Below the pieces are notes generated by a model. That model did not search any database. It saw only the letters and a program-made list of their open reading frames with translations, and was not told the DNA's origin. Below are positions 18,032 to 27,808 of a stretch of 64,000 bases of DNA, in pieces. Every line of letters begins with the position of its first letter. Within the stretch, counting starts at the first letter, position 1. This DNA comes from Brevibacillus gelatini (GTDB taxonomy: Bacteria; Bacillota; Bacilli; Brevibacillales; Brevibacillaceae), in NCBI RefSeq assembly GCF_003710935.1, contig NZ_RHHS01000037.1, forward strand, positions 58,472 to 122,471, given 5' to 3'. The position numbers and the translations under genes were made by a program.

Positions 18032-18134
18032 GTTTTCTTCAACCCCCAGATCGATTCATACCTATTCGCTGTGAAATTGTACCATATTCTCTAGCAAGTG
18101 AGTGAACCGATCGAGAGTATGACGGTAAAATTAT

Positions 18135-18182
18135 ATTACGTTTTGGTAACGTAATTATATTAGAACATTTTGAAATAGTCAA
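18135..18182 (-). promoter_or_regulatory. paaX promoter with candidate PaaX operator
   Basis: Strong sigma-A promoter on the minus strand: TTGACT (18177-18182), 17-bp spacer, TATAAT (18154-18159). The palindrome ATTACGTT-N5-AACGTAAT (18135-18155), perfect over eight-base arms, overlaps the downstream edge of the -10. This is the best of three related sites in the paa block. Confidence 0.75.
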
Positions 18183-18193
18183 TTTATTCTGTA

Positions 18194-18610
18194 CTATTTA
18201 TTTTCCGCGCCAATCTCCGCTTGCAACGCCTCAAACCGTCGTCTGATTTCGTGCTTGTTGAAGATCGCCTGGGTAAACGTTCCGACCCCGACGCGATTGC
18301 GAGCGGTGTCCGCTGTCACCTCGCACACCACCCGTTTTTTTGTCACTTCCTGGCAAACAGCCCTGAACGTCACTGTCTGGCCGACTACTGCGGGTCCAAC
18401 ATGACGGATGTCCACAGCGAAGCCGGAGCCTTCCTCGTCCTCTTCCAAATAAGGCAAAATCACCTGGCGTCCTGCCCACTCCATGTAGTAGATCATGCTG
18501 ACAGTCGACATGACCGGATGCACGACCTCGCCTTCAAACCTGGGCAGCATGTCTTCGGTGACGACCACCGTAAACTCGGCAGTCGTCCCCGGTTGCAGTC
18601 CTTCCTTCAC
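18194..18610 (-). CDS. Hotdog-fold thioesterase, FlK-like
   Basis: 138-aa hotdog protein similar in pattern to fluoroacetyl-CoA thioesterase-like proteins: VHPVMSTVSMIYYMEWAGRQ, FAVDIRHVGPAVVGQTV and GVGTFTQAIFN. It follows the thiolases and probably hydrolyses dead-end CoA esters of the pathway, sparing CoA. GTG start with GGGAGG nine bases upstream. The true substrate is unknown. Confidence 0.8.
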   Translation of the reverse strand: MKEGLQPGTTAEFTVVVTEDMLPRFEGEVVHPVMSTVSMIYYMEWAGRQVILPYLEEDEEGSGFAVDIRHVGPAVVGQTVTFRAVCQEVTKKRVVCEVTADTARNRVGVGTFTQAIFNKHEIRRRFEALQAEIGAENK

Positions 18611-18640
18611 GCACGTTCGCCTCCCGTCTCCCGCAAAAGC

Positions 18641-19840
18641 CTATACGCGCTCAATAATGGTGGCAATTCCCTGGCCCACCCCGATGCACATCGCAGCCAG
18701 GCCGTAACGGGCTTCACGGCGCTCCATCTCGTACAGCAGCGTCGTGAGGATACGCGCGCCGCTTGCCCCGAGCGGATGGCCCAGCGCAATCGCTCCGCCG
18801 TTGACGTTGACCAGGTCCGGGTTGACGCCCAGCTCGCGCACGCAGGCTACTGCCTGGGCGGCAAACGCTTCGTTGAATTCGAACAGTTCGATTTGTTCAA
18901 GTGTCAGGCCCGCCTGTTTCAGCACCTTGCGAGTTGCGGGAACAGGGCCAATGCCCATGACGGACGGATCGACCCCTGCCACTGCGGACGCGACGATGCG
19001 CGCACGCGGCTTCAACCCGGCTGCCAAAGCTGCCTCCTGCTCCATGACGAGCAGAGCGCTTGCCCCGTCATTCAAGCCGCTGGAATTGCCGGCAGTAACC
19101 GTGCCGTTTGCCTGAAAAGCGGGCTTCAGCTTTTGCAGTTGTTCCATCGTCGTCTCCGGACGCGGATGTTCGTCGCGGTCAAACAATGTCACATCCCCTT
19201 TGCGTCCTTTCAGTTCGACCGGAACGATCTCCTGCGCCCATTTTCCTTCTGCGAGGGCGCGGGCGTAGTTTTGCTGGCTGCGCAGCGCGAACTCATCCTG
19301 TGCTTCGCGGCTGATGCCGTACTGCTCCGCGACCTTCTCCGCCGTCTCCCCAAGGCTGATCGGCGGGTACAGCTCTTTCATTTTATCGTTGACCAGCCGC
19401 CAGCCGAGCGTTGTGTCGACCAGTTGCTGGTTTCCGCGCTGAAAAGCGTTCCCTGGCTTCATCATCACAAGCGGAGCGCGCGTCATGCTCTCCAGCCCGC
19501 CTGCGATGTACACCTGACCTGCGCCGGCCTTGATCGCATTGGCACTCTGATTGACAGCTTCCAGACCGGAGCCGCACAAGCGGTTGACCGTCACGCCCGG
19601 CACTTCGACAGGCACGCCCGCCAGCAGCAAAGACATGCGCGCCACATTGCGGTTGTCTTCGCCTGCCTGGTTGGCGCAGCCCATGATGACGTCATCTATC
19701 GTCTTGGGGTCTATGTCGTTTCGTTCCAGCAGCTTTTGAATGACCAATGCCCCCAGATCATCCGGGCGCACCTCTTTCAACGCACCGCCAATCCGTCCGA
19801 TTGGCGTCCGCACAGCATCGATAATGACAGCGTTTTTCAT
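18641..19840 (-). CDS. paaJ: Acetyl-CoA acyltransferase (thiolase), PaaJ-like
   Basis: 399-aa thiolase. Seen: nucleophile Cys in NRLCGSGLEAV, NEAFAAQAVA, GHPLGASGAR with the catalytic His, and the second Cys in MCIGVGQG, where the usual CxGGGxG carries Val for one Gly. In paa clusters the thiolase cleaves 3-oxoadipyl-CoA and 3-oxo-5,6-dehydrosuberyl-CoA. A second thiolase gene precedes it; which of the two is PaaJ cannot be decided. ATG chosen six bases after TGGAGGAG. Confidence 0.87.
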   Translation of the reverse strand: MKNAVIIDAVRTPIGRIGGALKEVRPDDLGALVIQKLLERNDIDPKTIDDVIMGCANQAGEDNRNVARMSLLLAGVPVEVPGVTVNRLCGSGLEAVNQSANAIKAGAGQVYIAGGLESMTRAPLVMMKPGNAFQRGNQQLVDTTLGWRLVNDKMKELYPPISLGETAEKVAEQYGISREAQDEFALRSQQNYARALAEGKWAQEIVPVELKGRKGDVTLFDRDEHPRPETTMEQLQKLKPAFQANGTVTAGNSSGLNDGASALLVMEQEAALAAGLKPRARIVASAVAGVDPSVMGIGPVPATRKVLKQAGLTLEQIELFEFNEAFAAQAVACVRELGVNPDLVNVNGGAIALGHPLGASGARILTTLLYEMERREARYGLAAMCIGVGQGIATIIERV

Positions 19841-19877
19841 CTTCCACTCCTCCAATGCAGTAGGACTTGTCTTTACG

Positions 19878-21077
19878 CTACAACGCCTCTACGAGCGTGG
19901 CCAGCCCTTGGCCGCCGCCGATGCACAGCGAGACGATACCGTATTTTTTCTGACGGCGGCGCAGCTCGTACAGAATCGTGCCTGCCAGCCGTGCGCCGCT
20001 CATGCCGAGCGGATGGCCCAAAGCGATTGCTCCGCCGTTTACATTCGTCTTTTTTGGATCAAGCCCCAGCTCGCGCATGCAGGCGATCGACTGGGAGGCA
20101 AACGCTTCGTTCAGCTCGAACAGGTCGATGTCGTCTACCGTCATGCTGACTTCGGAAAGCAGCTTGCGGATGGCGGCGACTGGTCCTATGCCCATGATGC
20201 GCGGATCGACTCCGGCACAGGCAAAATGCACGATTCGCCCGAGCGGAGTGACTCCTGTCCGCTTTACCATTTCTTCGTTCATGAGCAAAAGAGCCGCCGC
20301 GCCATCGTTGATCCCCGAGGAGTTGCCTGCGGTCACGCTGCCGTTTTTGCGGAAGGCAGGACGCAGCTTGGCCAGCGACTCAATCGTGGAGTCGCGGCGC
20401 GGAAACTCATCCGTGTCAAACAGCGTTTCTTCCCCTTTTTTCCCGCGCAAAAGTACGGGAATGATCTCGTCCTTGAACAGTCCGGCGTCTATGGCCGCTA
20501 TCGCGCGGCGCTGGCTTTCGGCTGCAAACAGGTCCTGTTCCTCGCGGCTGATGCCAAACTGCTCCGCCACATTTTCTGCGGTATCGCCCATGGTCAGATC
20601 GCCGTAAAGCGACACAGGCGCAGAGCGCGGCCCGCCAAACGATTCCATCAGCGTCTGGTTGCCGCGCTGGTACGGCTGCTCGAATTTTTCCATGATGTAC
20701 GGGGAACGGGTCAAATTTTCTACCCCGCCTGCGAGCATAACCTGGCTGTGTCCTGCCTGGATGGACTGGGCAGCGAGATTGACCGCTTCCAGCCCGGACG
20801 CGCACACCCGGTTCACCGTCAGCCCTGGCACTGTCTCGGGCAGCCCTGCCTTGAGCAGACCTACACGGGCAATATTGATAAACGGTCCCGCCGAGATGAC
20901 ATTGCCCATAATGACGCCGTCAACGGCATCGCCGCTTTGTCCTGCCTGCGCCAATGCGCCGTTCAGCACAATCGCTGTCAGGTCATCAATGGGGGTATTT
21001 TTCAGACTGCCTCCCAGCTTGCCGATTGGCGTACGCACGGCAGCCGTCACGTATACGTCGTTTTTTTTCATCGTCAT
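19878..21077 (-). CDS. Acetyl-CoA acyltransferase (second thiolase)
   Basis: 399-aa thiolase. Seen: [11 protein letters not shown] with nucleophile Cys, [20 protein letters not shown] and CIGGGQG. It overlaps the upstream pseudo-dehydrogenase by four bases (ATGA). Two thiolases side by side could split the pathway's two thiolytic steps, or one may serve general fatty-acid oxidation. Confidence 0.87.
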   Translation of the reverse strand: MTMKKNDVYVTAAVRTPIGKLGGSLKNTPIDDLTAIVLNGALAQAGQSGDAVDGVIMGNVISAGPFINIARVGLLKAGLPETVPGLTVNRVCASGLEAVNLAAQSIQAGHSQVMLAGGVENLTRSPYIMEKFEQPYQRGNQTLMESFGGPRSAPVSLYGDLTMGDTAENVAEQFGISREEQDLFAAESQRRAIAAIDAGLFKDEIIPVLLRGKKGEETLFDTDEFPRRDSTIESLAKLRPAFRKNGSVTAGNSSGINDGAAALLLMNEEMVKRTGVTPLGRIVHFACAGVDPRIMGIGPVAAIRKLLSEVSMTVDDIDLFELNEAFASQSIACMRELGLDPKKTNVNGGAIALGHPLGMSGARLAGTILYELRRRQKKYGIVSLCIGGGQGLATLVEAL

Positions 21078-21829
21078 GCCTTCACACCTGCCTTTTCCTC
21101 ATAGGTGTAAAAGCCTTGCCCGCTGCGCACGCCGAGACGTCCTGCCAGCACCAGCTTTCGGAGCAGCGGCGCCGGGCGGTAACGCTCCTCCCCCAGATCG
21201 CGCTGCAAGCCTCGAATAATGGCAAAAATTTCGTCCAGCCCGATGCGATCCGCCCATTCCAGCGGTCCATACGGGTAGTTGGTGCCTTTTTTCATCGCGA
21301 TGTCAATATCGCTGGCCGTCGCCGCTTTTTCCATCAGCGTGAACGCTGCCTCGTTAATAATCAGGGAGAGAATGCGCGGGAAAACCAACCCTACCTCGTC
21401 TGTGACGGTTTCCGTCTCTTTGCCGAGCGACTGGAAAAAGGCTTCTGTCGCTTGAAGCGTCTCTGGCGCTGTTTGCAGGGCAGGCGCGATCTCGATCAGC
21501 TCCCGCTCCACCAGCGGCACGAGCGTCCCGAACCCGCACACCCGCTCGGGATGCTGCGTCCAGGAAGCCACCTCTGTCGCCGTAACGGCAAGCGTGGTTG
21601 TGATGATCGGCACTGACGGGGCAAGCAGGCTGTCCAGCGCGCGAATCTGCTCTCCCTTTTGCTGCAAATCGAGGCTATTGACCTCAACCGCAAGCGAAAC
21701 CGCCGCAGGGTCTGCCGCAGCGTCCGCTACAGAAAGCACCTGGTATCCTTGTTCTGTAAAAAGCTGGTGAAGCTCTGCAAAAAGCGGGCTTGTGCCCGCG
21801 AGCACGACCGCCTTATTTGTCATATTCAT
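21074..21829 (-). CDS. 3-hydroxyacyl-CoA dehydrogenase-like pseudoenzyme
   Basis: About 251 aa with the two-domain plan of 3-hydroxyacyl-CoA dehydrogenases, but key residues are gone. Where PaaH has GAGTMG, this has AGTSPL; where PaaH has [10 protein letters not shown], this has [10 protein letters not shown] (catalytic His to Gly); where PaaH has TPGFIVNRI, this has EVGLVFPRI (Asn to Pro). The C-terminal domain is better kept ([28 protein letters not shown]). ATG 21827-21829 has GGGGGAAGG upstream and overlaps the paaH end by 17 bases. Probably a non-catalytic or repurposed paralogue; function unknown. Confidence 0.8.
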   Translation of the reverse strand: MNMTNKAVVLAGTSPLFAELHQLFTEQGYQVLSVADAAADPAAVSLAVEVNSLDLQQKGEQIRALDSLLAPSVPIITTTLAVTATEVASWTQHPERVCGFGTLVPLVERELIEIAPALQTAPETLQATEAFFQSLGKETETVTDEVGLVFPRILSLIINEAAFTLMEKAATASDIDIAMKKGTNYPYGPLEWADRIGLDEIFAIIRGLQRDLGEERYRPAPLLRKLVLAGRLGVRSGQGFYTYEEKAGVKA

Positions 21830-22670
21830 AGAAGCCTTCCCCCGTCTTTCTGCCCAGGCTGCCGGCCTGAACCATCCGCTGCTGAATCCGGCTGGGCTTG
21901 AATCGTCCTTCATGGAAGAAGTCGGTATACACCGATTCGGTTGTGGCAAAATTGATGTCGATGCCGATCATGTCCTGCAGCTCAAACGGTCCCATTTTGA
22001 ACCCGCCCGCGCGCTTCATGATCCGGTCGATCTGCTCTACCTCTGCGACGTGGTCGCCCAGGATGCGCAACGCCTCATTATAGTAAGGACGCGCGATGCG
22101 ATTGACGATAAAGCCGGGCGTGTCTGTCACCAGCACAGGCACCTTGCCCAGCTCCGTTGCGAAGCGATAGGCTGCCTGCACATTTTCCTCGCTCGATTTT
22201 TTGCCGCGAATGACTTCTACCAGCGGCATGACAGGCGCAGGGTTGAAAAAATGAAACCCGAGAATACGCTCGGGATGAGGAAGCCCTCCAGCAATTTGCG
22301 TAATCGAAATGGAGGAAGTATTGGTGAGTAATAGCGCATCCGCCCGGCAAATCCGGCTAAGCTCGCTGAAAATGGTTTTTTTCAAGTCGAGGCGCTCCGG
22401 CACGGCTTCGATGACAATATCACACTGCGCCAACTGCTCCATATCCGATACCAGCTTTGCTCGTTCCAGTGTCTCTGCCCGCTCCTGCTCGCTGATTTTG
22501 CCTTTTTCCACGTCTTTGCCCAAAATGGATTGCAAATAGGCGAGCGCTTTGTCCAAAACCGCCTGATTGGCGTCCAACAGCACTACCTGATGTCCTTTGC
22601 GGATACAGACGAGAGCGATGCCCGCTCCCATCGTTCCCGCACCGATGACGCCTACTGTTTTCGTATTCAC
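21813..22670 (-). CDS. paaH: PaaH, 3-hydroxyacyl-CoA dehydrogenase
   Basis: 285-aa NAD-dependent enzyme that oxidises 3-hydroxyadipyl-CoA. Seen: [11 protein letters not shown]ossmann motif near residue 10, [12 protein letters not shown], catalytic His in [22 protein letters not shown] and the C-terminal [19 protein letters not shown] start with GGGAGG ten bases upstream. Very like 3-hydroxybutyryl-CoA dehydrogenases; the name rests on its place in the cluster. Confidence 0.92.
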   Translation of the reverse strand: MNTKTVGVIGAGTMGAGIALVCIRKGHQVVLLDANQAVLDKALAYLQSILGKDVEKGKISEQERAETLERAKLVSDMEQLAQCDIVIEAVPERLDLKKTIFSELSRICRADALLLTNTSSISITQIAGGLPHPERILGFHFFNPAPVMPLVEVIRGKKSSEENVQAAYRFATELGKVPVLVTDTPGFIVNRIARPYYNEALRILGDHVAEVEQIDRIMKRAGGFKMGPFELQDMIGIDINFATTESVYTDFFHEGRFKPSRIQQRMVQAGSLGRKTGEGFYEYDK

Positions 22671-22693
22671 TAGGCTTGTGCCTCCCTTCGCTC

Positions 22694-23470
22694 CTAACGG
22701 CCGGTAAATCGGGGAGCGCGCTTTTCCATGAAGGCCGCAACCCCTTCCTTGTGGTCCGCTGTGCTGCCTGCGACTTCCTGTGCATAGGCCTCGTACTCCA
22801 ATGTCTCTTCCAGTCCCATTTCCAGCCCTTTGTACATCGTGCGCTTGATGAGGCCAATCCCGCGCGTCGGCAGGGCAGCGAGCTTGCGCGCATAGGCCAG
22901 TGCTTCTTCCATGAAGCTCTCCGCCGGATACACCTTGTTTACGAGTCCGATGCGCAGCGCTTCCTCTGCCGATACTTTTTCTCCCGTCATCGCCAGTTCC
23001 AGCGCCTTGCCGATGCCGACGATACGCGGCAGGAAGTAGCAGCCGCCCGAGTCGGGGACAAGCCCGATGCTGACAAATGCGTTGACAAAAGACGCCTTTT
23101 CCGACGCCAAACGAATGTCGCAGGCGAGCGCCAGACTCATGCCTGCTCCGGCTGCCACACCGTTTACCGCGGCGACAATCGGTTTCTCCGTCTTTTGCAA
23201 CTGGAGGATCATCGGGTTGTAGCGCTTGCGCAAAAATCCGCCAAAGTCCACCTCGCCGCCAGACACTTCGCCAAGGTCCTGTCCGGCATTGAATGCCCGA
23301 CCCGCTCCCGTCAGGAGAATGCAGCGCACAGCGTCATCCTTTTGCGCGTCTTTGAGCGCTGCAATGATTTCCTTGTGCATCAGCTCGGTAAAGGCGTTGA
23401 ACTTGTCCGGCCGGTTCAAGGTCACGACTGCTACGCCTTCCGATACTTCGTAAAGAATGGTCTCGTACAT
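22694..23470 (-). CDS. paaG: PaaG, 1,2-epoxyphenylacetyl-CoA isomerase
   Basis: 258-aa crotonase-fold enzyme. Seen: GRAFNAGQDLGEV oxyanion region with the AGQDL typical of PaaG, NGVAAGAGMSLALACD, and GLVPDSGGCYFLP, where PaaG carries Asp in place of one hydratase Glu. It converts the ring epoxide to the oxepin. GGAGG precedes the ATG. Confidence 0.9.
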   Translation of the reverse strand: MYETILYEVSEGVAVVTLNRPDKFNAFTELMHKEIIAALKDAQKDDAVRCILLTGAGRAFNAGQDLGEVSGGEVDFGGFLRKRYNPMILQLQKTEKPIVAAVNGVAAGAGMSLALACDIRLASEKASFVNAFVSIGLVPDSGGCYFLPRIVGIGKALELAMTGEKVSAEEALRIGLVNKVYPAESFMEEALAYARKLAALPTRGIGLIKRTMYKGLEMGLEETLEYEAYAQEVAGSTADHKEGVAAFMEKRAPRFTGR

Positions 23471-23479
23471 GGCCGCCTC

Positions 23480-24253
23480 CTAATTACCCGTAAACCGGGG
23501 TTTGCGCTTTTCCAGGAAAGCTTGCATGCCTTCCTTGCGATCCTCGCTTGCGAGCAACAGATAAAAGCCGTTGCGCTCGTAATCCATGCCTTCTCCGAGC
23601 GGCAAATCGTCTGCCTTGTGCACCGCCTTTTTAATCACCTGCACGGCGAGCGGCGGCTGCGCGGCAATCTGCTTCGCCAGCTTGCGCGCCTCCTGAAAGT
23701 ACGCCTCTACAGGCACGACCCGATTGACCAGCCCGTAGCGCAGCGCTTCTTTCGCCGAGATCGGCTCGCCCGTGAGCAGCATTTCCATCGCCTTGCGCAA
23801 GCCGACCGCACGGGTCAGCCGCTGTGTGCCGCCTGCTCCCGGCATGACGCCCAGCTTGATCTCCGGCTGCCCGATTACGGCTGTCTCCGATGCGATGACG
23901 ATGTCGCAGTTCATCATCAGCTCGCAGCCGCCGCCGAGCACGAAGCCGCTGACTGCGCCGATAATCGGCTTGGAAATGAGCGACATCCGGTCCCAGACGG
24001 CGAATTGGTCCCGCTTCATGATCTCGATTGCGGACGCCTCGGCCATCTCGTTGATGTCGGCTCCGGCGGCAAATGCCTTGTCATTGCCCGTCAAAATTAT
24101 GACGCGAATGTCCGGGTCCCGATCCATCCGCTCCAGTTCGGCCACCAGCTCATCCACCAATTGCAAATTCAGTGCATTAAGAATCTTCGGTCGATTCAGC
24201 GTAATAATTCCGATTCCATCCTCGCTGGCTGTCAGGATGTATTCATAAGCCAT
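23480..24253 (-). CDS. paaF: PaaF, 2,3-dehydroadipyl-CoA hydratase
   Basis: 257-aa enoyl-CoA hydratase. Seen: DKAFAAGADINEMAEA, SGFVLGGGCELMMNCD, and EIKLGVMPGAGGTQRL with both catalytic Glu positions kept. In the paa pathway PaaF hydrates 2,3-dehydroadipyl-CoA and forms a complex with PaaG. Ten bases separate it from paaG. Confidence 0.88.
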   Translation of the reverse strand: MAYEYILTASEDGIGIITLNRPKILNALNLQLVDELVAELERMDRDPDIRVIILTGNDKAFAAGADINEMAEASAIEIMKRDQFAVWDRMSLISKPIIGAVSGFVLGGGCELMMNCDIVIASETAVIGQPEIKLGVMPGAGGTQRLTRAVGLRKAMEMLLTGEPISAKEALRYGLVNRVVPVEAYFQEARKLAKQIAAQPPLAVQVIKKAVHKADDLPLGEGMDYERNGFYLLLASEDRKEGMQAFLEKRKPRFTGN

Positions 24254-24300
24254 GCGTTTTCACACCCTTTTTCGCAGGTAGTCGATCCGCTATTCGCAAG

Positions 24301-25630
24301 TTAAATCGCTGCTTGCGCCTTGCCCCGATTGTCTACGATGCGGATTGCTTTTCCTTCGCTGCGCGTCAGGGAATTTGGCGGTTGGATGCGCAGCACAACG
24401 GATACGCCCAACGTATTTTTAATCATATGGCCAATCTCTTTGACGAGATGGGACAAAGCAGTGCTTTCGTTTCCGCTGATCTCGCTCGCGTACTCTGGTG
24501 TCAGCTCGCAGTGCACCTCAAACCGATCAAGCGCACCGTCGCGTTCAATCACAACCTGATAGTGCGGTGCCAGTTGATGGAAGGTGAGCAAAACTGACTC
24601 GATCTCTGTCGGGAACACATTGACGCCGCGAATAATCAGCATATCGTCTACGCGGCCTTTGATCCGGGACATGCGCATGGTCGTGCGGCCACACTTGCAA
24701 GGCTCCGGATTGAGCGAAGCAATGTCTCCTGTACGATAGCGGATTACAGGAAACGCTTCTTTGGTCAAAGAGGTGAAGACAAGCTCGCCTTCCTGTCCGT
24801 AAGGCAGCACTTCGCCTGTTTTCGGATCGATAATTTCGGCGTAGAAATGGTCTTCTGCGATATGCAGGCCATCCTGCGCTTCATGGCATTCGATGGACAC
24901 GCCTGGACCCATGACTTCGCTCAGGCCGTAAATGTCCACTGCTTTAATATCGAGCGCTTCTTCAAGCTGTACACGCATTTCCTCGGACCACGGTTCTGCC
25001 CCGAAAATTCCGTATTTGACGCTCGTTTCCCGCGGATTGATCCCTTGCTTTTTCATTTCCTCGACGATGTTGAGCACGTAGGAAGGAGTCGCTGCGATCC
25101 CGCGCGGCTGGAAGTCCTGGATCAGCGTGATCTGGCGGGGAGTATTGCCGCCGGACACAGGAACCGCTACTGCACCGAGATACTCGATTCCGTTATGCAG
25201 GCCCAGTCCTCCTGTGAACAGGCCGTAGCCGTAAGCATTGTGGAAAATGTCTCCCGGCTGGCCGCCAGCACAGCAGATCGCGCGGGCCACGATTTCCGCC
25301 CAGTTTTCCAGGTCCTTTTTCGTGTAGCCGACAATCGTCGGTTTGCCTTTTGTACCCGACGAGCCGTGAATGCGGGCGACTTCCTTCATATCTACTGCAA
25401 ACAGCTTGAACGGGTAATTTTCCCGCAGGTCTGTTTTTTTTCATGAACGGCAGTTTCCGGATGTCCTCGATGGACTGGATGTCCTCCGGTTTTACCCCTG
25501 CTTCGTCAAACGCTTTTTTGTGAAACGGCACTCGTTCATACACGCGCGCGACTGTTTCCTTCAAGCGCTCCAGCTGGAGCTGAGTCATTTTTTCTCTCGA
25601 CATCGTTTCGATTTCCGTATTAAAGATCAT
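24301..25630 (-). pseudogene. paaK: PaaK, phenylacetate-CoA ligase, interrupted by a one-base frameshift
   Basis: PaaK activates phenylacetate with ATP and CoA. The gene is read in two frames: ATG 25628-25630 (site GGGGGAAG) gives the N-terminus through LPFMKK, then the frame changes and the remaining 350-odd codons run to 24301 (GSSGTKGKPT AMP-binding loop, YGLSEVMGPG, YRTGDIA, KGRVDDMLIIRGVNVFPTEIE). The break falls at a run of eight A (minus strand; T at 25434-25441); seven A would restore a 442-aa protein of normal length. Causes: real mutation, sequencing error, or transcriptional slippage. No second paaK is in the window. Confidence 0.88.
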
Positions 25631-25676
25631 GCCGCTTCCCCCATTCCGTATCGTTATGTCTTCAGATGCTTGCTGC

Positions 25677-26459
25677 CTACTCTCCCTTGAATACGGGTTT
25701 GCGCTTCTCGCGGAACGCTTCCAGCGCCTCCAGACGGTCTTTTGTTGGAATAATAACCTCGTAGCACATAGTTTCCACATCGAGCCCTGTTTGCAAATCG
25801 ACGCTGCTGCCGCGGTCGATCGCCGCTTTTGCCTGATAGACGGCGAGCGGCGCATTGGCGAGAATTTCGTTGGCCAGTCCCATTGCCAACTCATGCAATT
25901 CTTCCCCATTGCGGGCGATTCCATTCACGATGCCTAAGCGGCTGGCTTCTGTCGCCTGAATGCGGCGAGCGGTCAGGATCAGCTCTTTTGCCTTGGACGG
26001 ACCGATCAGTCGGGACAAGCGCTGTGTGCCTCCTGCCCCCGGAATGATCCCGAGACTCACCTCAGTCAGCCCCATCTTCGCTTCCTCTACCGCATAGCGG
26101 AAATCACAGGCTAGCGCGAGTTCAAACCCTCCGCCAAAAGCAAAGCCGTTAATCATGGCGATTGTCGGCTGCGGCAGCCGTTCCAGCGCGGTGAAAACAT
26201 CGCGAATTTTGCGGACGTTGCGGCGTACTTGCTGCTCATTCAACGTGCGGCGTTCTTTCAAATCCGCCCCTGCGCAAAACGCCCGGCCTTCGCCTTTTAT
26301 CAACAGGACGCGAATGTCCTTTGACTCCAGCCGTACCTGCTCGATCAGATCACCCAGGCGCTGCAGCGTATCGTAGTTCAAGGCATTCAGCTCATCCGGA
26401 CGGTTCAGCGTGATGATGGCCACGTGACCGTCACGTTCAAAGCGAACGGTTTCTTCCAT
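25677..26459 (-). CDS. Enoyl-CoA hydratase/isomerase family protein
   Basis: About 260-aa crotonase-fold enzyme, third of the cluster. Seen: GRAFCAGADLKERR, NGFAFGGGFELALACD, and EVSLGIIPGAGGTQRL with both hydratase Glu positions. Its step is unclear: it may duplicate PaaF or serve another acyl-CoA. Start ATG 26457-26459 is ten bases from AAGGAGG; the longer frame is not favoured. Confidence 0.88.
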   Translation of the reverse strand: MEETVRFERDGHVAIITLNRPDELNALNYDTLQRLGDLIEQVRLESKDIRVLLIKGEGRAFCAGADLKERRTLNEQQVRRNVRKIRDVFTALERLPQPTIAMINGFAFGGGFELALACDFRYAVEEAKMGLTEVSLGIIPGAGGTQRLSRLIGPSKAKELILTARRIQATEASRLGIVNGIARNGEELHELAMGLANEILANAPLAVYQAKAAIDRGSSVDLQTGLDVETMCYEVIIPTKDRLEALEAFREKRKPVFKGE

Positions 26460-26500
26460 GCTCTTTTGTCCTCCTTGTGCAGCCATTTCCTCATTTGCCG

Positions 26501-26890
26501 CTAGCGATTCGGATTGACTCGTGCATACGTTCCTGTCGCAAAAGCAACCAGCTTTCCGTCACAGGTCACGCGCGCTTCCATAATAATCAGGCTTTTCCCC
26601 TGCTTCAAAACGCGTGACTCGGCTTCCAGCAGCTCTCCGCGTGCAGGATACAAGTATTGAATTTTGCTCTCTACCGTGACACATTGCTGCACACCGTCTA
26701 CATGAGGAGCGGCTCCATGTCCCATTGCCACGTCGGCCAGTGTCGCCGTTACCCCCCCATGCACGACGCCATCGATGCTATTGAACAGTTCAGGGCGAAC
26801 TTTCAGCGCTACCTTGCAGCCCTGTTCATCTCGATGTACGACTTCAATGCCCAGGTAGTGGTTAAATCGATTGCGAATTTCCACTGTCAT
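26501..26890 (-). CDS. PaaI-family hotdog thioesterase
   Basis: 129-aa thioesterase of the PaaI/4HBT type. Seen: SIDGVVHGGVTATLADVAMG, the HGG motif of the family, and a C-terminal VTCDGKLVAFATGTYARV strand. Likely frees CoA from stalled pathway esters. CGGGGGCG precedes the ATG. A neighbouring gene is the better match to classic PaaI. Confidence 0.85.
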   Translation of the reverse strand: MTVEIRNRFNHYLGIEVVHRDEQGCKVALKVRPELFNSIDGVVHGGVTATLADVAMGHGAAPHVDGVQQCVTVESKIQYLYPARGELLEAESRVLKQGKSLIIMEARVTCDGKLVAFATGTYARVNPNR

Positions 26891-26989
26891 TTTCTCGCCC
26901 CCGTGTATGGTATCCTCATGAAACAGTGAAAGGAGCCTTGTGCGTGTATGGCATTCGGCTTCCTTTCCCTGTCGGATTTTCGCATTTGG

Positions 26990-27451
26990 TTATGTTGGTT
27001 CGTCGATTGCAATGAAGTATTCATTTTTCCGATACGCCAGTGCGTCCAGTGTTGCGACCAGACCATGCTCGGTTTCTACACGGATGCGGTACCAGGCGGT
27101 GCGGTTGTTTTTCTTCTCCTCGGTTGCAGTTGCGACCAGGCGGTTTCCCTTCATGGCTGCGGCCAAAAATCCGATGTTCATGGACAAAGCCACGGATGTT
27201 TTGCCGTAGGAATTACAGGCTGCTGCGAAAACAAAGTCAGCCAGGGAGAAAATGATCGCGCCATGCGCTGTCCCGTGCGCGTTCAGCATGTGTTCGGCCA
27301 CGGTCACTTCCGCTGTTGCCGTCCCCTCCCCAAGCTCAATCAGCTTGACGCCCAAAAATTGGGCAAACTGATCTTGCTTCAGCTTTTCGCAAATTTCGTC
27401 GTAGTGTTTGCGGTGCAATTCTCGCTCGTCGATATACTTTTTTCCGCTCAT
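26990..27451 (-). CDS. paaI: PaaI, hydroxyphenylacetyl-CoA thioesterase
   Basis: 153-aa hotdog thioesterase with the classic PaaI phrase LNAHGTAHGAIIFSLADFVFA and NSYGKTSVALSMNIGFL. PaaI hydrolyses ring-hydroxylated phenylacetyl-CoA and relieves CoA trapping. It begins four bases after the EthD-like gene, so the two are probably coupled. Confidence 0.9.
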   Translation of the reverse strand: MSGKKYIDERELHRKHYDEICEKLKQDQFAQFLGVKLIELGEGTATAEVTVAEHMLNAHGTAHGAIIFSLADFVFAAACNSYGKTSVALSMNIGFLAAAMKGNRLVATATEEKKNNRTAWYRIRVETEHGLVATLDALAYRKNEYFIAIDEPT

Positions 27452-27454
27452 CGA

Positions 27455-27754
27455 TCAGACCACTTCTGCAAAATGCATGGATACCACTTGACCGGCAAAT
27501 CCGCGCAAGTCTTTTCCTGCAGCACGGCCCTCTGGGGATGACAACGCTTCCAAAAGAGCCTCTTTGGTTTCAAAATACATCTCTGCGATCAGGTGCAGGT
27601 CGGATTCGCCCATTGGCGTGCCGTACACTTTGCTCACTTCCATTTTGACCAGGCCAGGCATTTTTTCTGCAAGTGCAGCGTGTACCTCGAAATAGTGCTT
27701 GTCAAAAGCCTCGATATTTTCAGGCTTGCGATAAATTGCCACCAATTTCACCAT
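27455..27754 (-). CDS. EthD-family small protein
   Basis: 99-aa ferredoxin-like-fold protein, EthD family: VKLVAIYRKPENIEAFDKHY at the start, then LHLIAEMYFETKEALLEAL and a C-terminal VSMHFAEV. First gene of the upper paa operon. Family members are found with aromatic and ether catabolism genes but their role is unproven. ATG 27752-27754 is preferred (CAGGGAT upstream). Confidence 0.8.
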   Translation of the reverse strand: MVKLVAIYRKPENIEAFDKHYFEVHAALAEKMPGLVKMEVSKVYGTPMGESDLHLIAEMYFETKEALLEALSSPEGRAAGKDLRGFAGQVVSMHFAEVV

Positions 27755-27808
27755 TACGATCCCTGCTTTCATCCGTTTATTTCACAAAACATGTGACGAG
27801 ATAATAAT

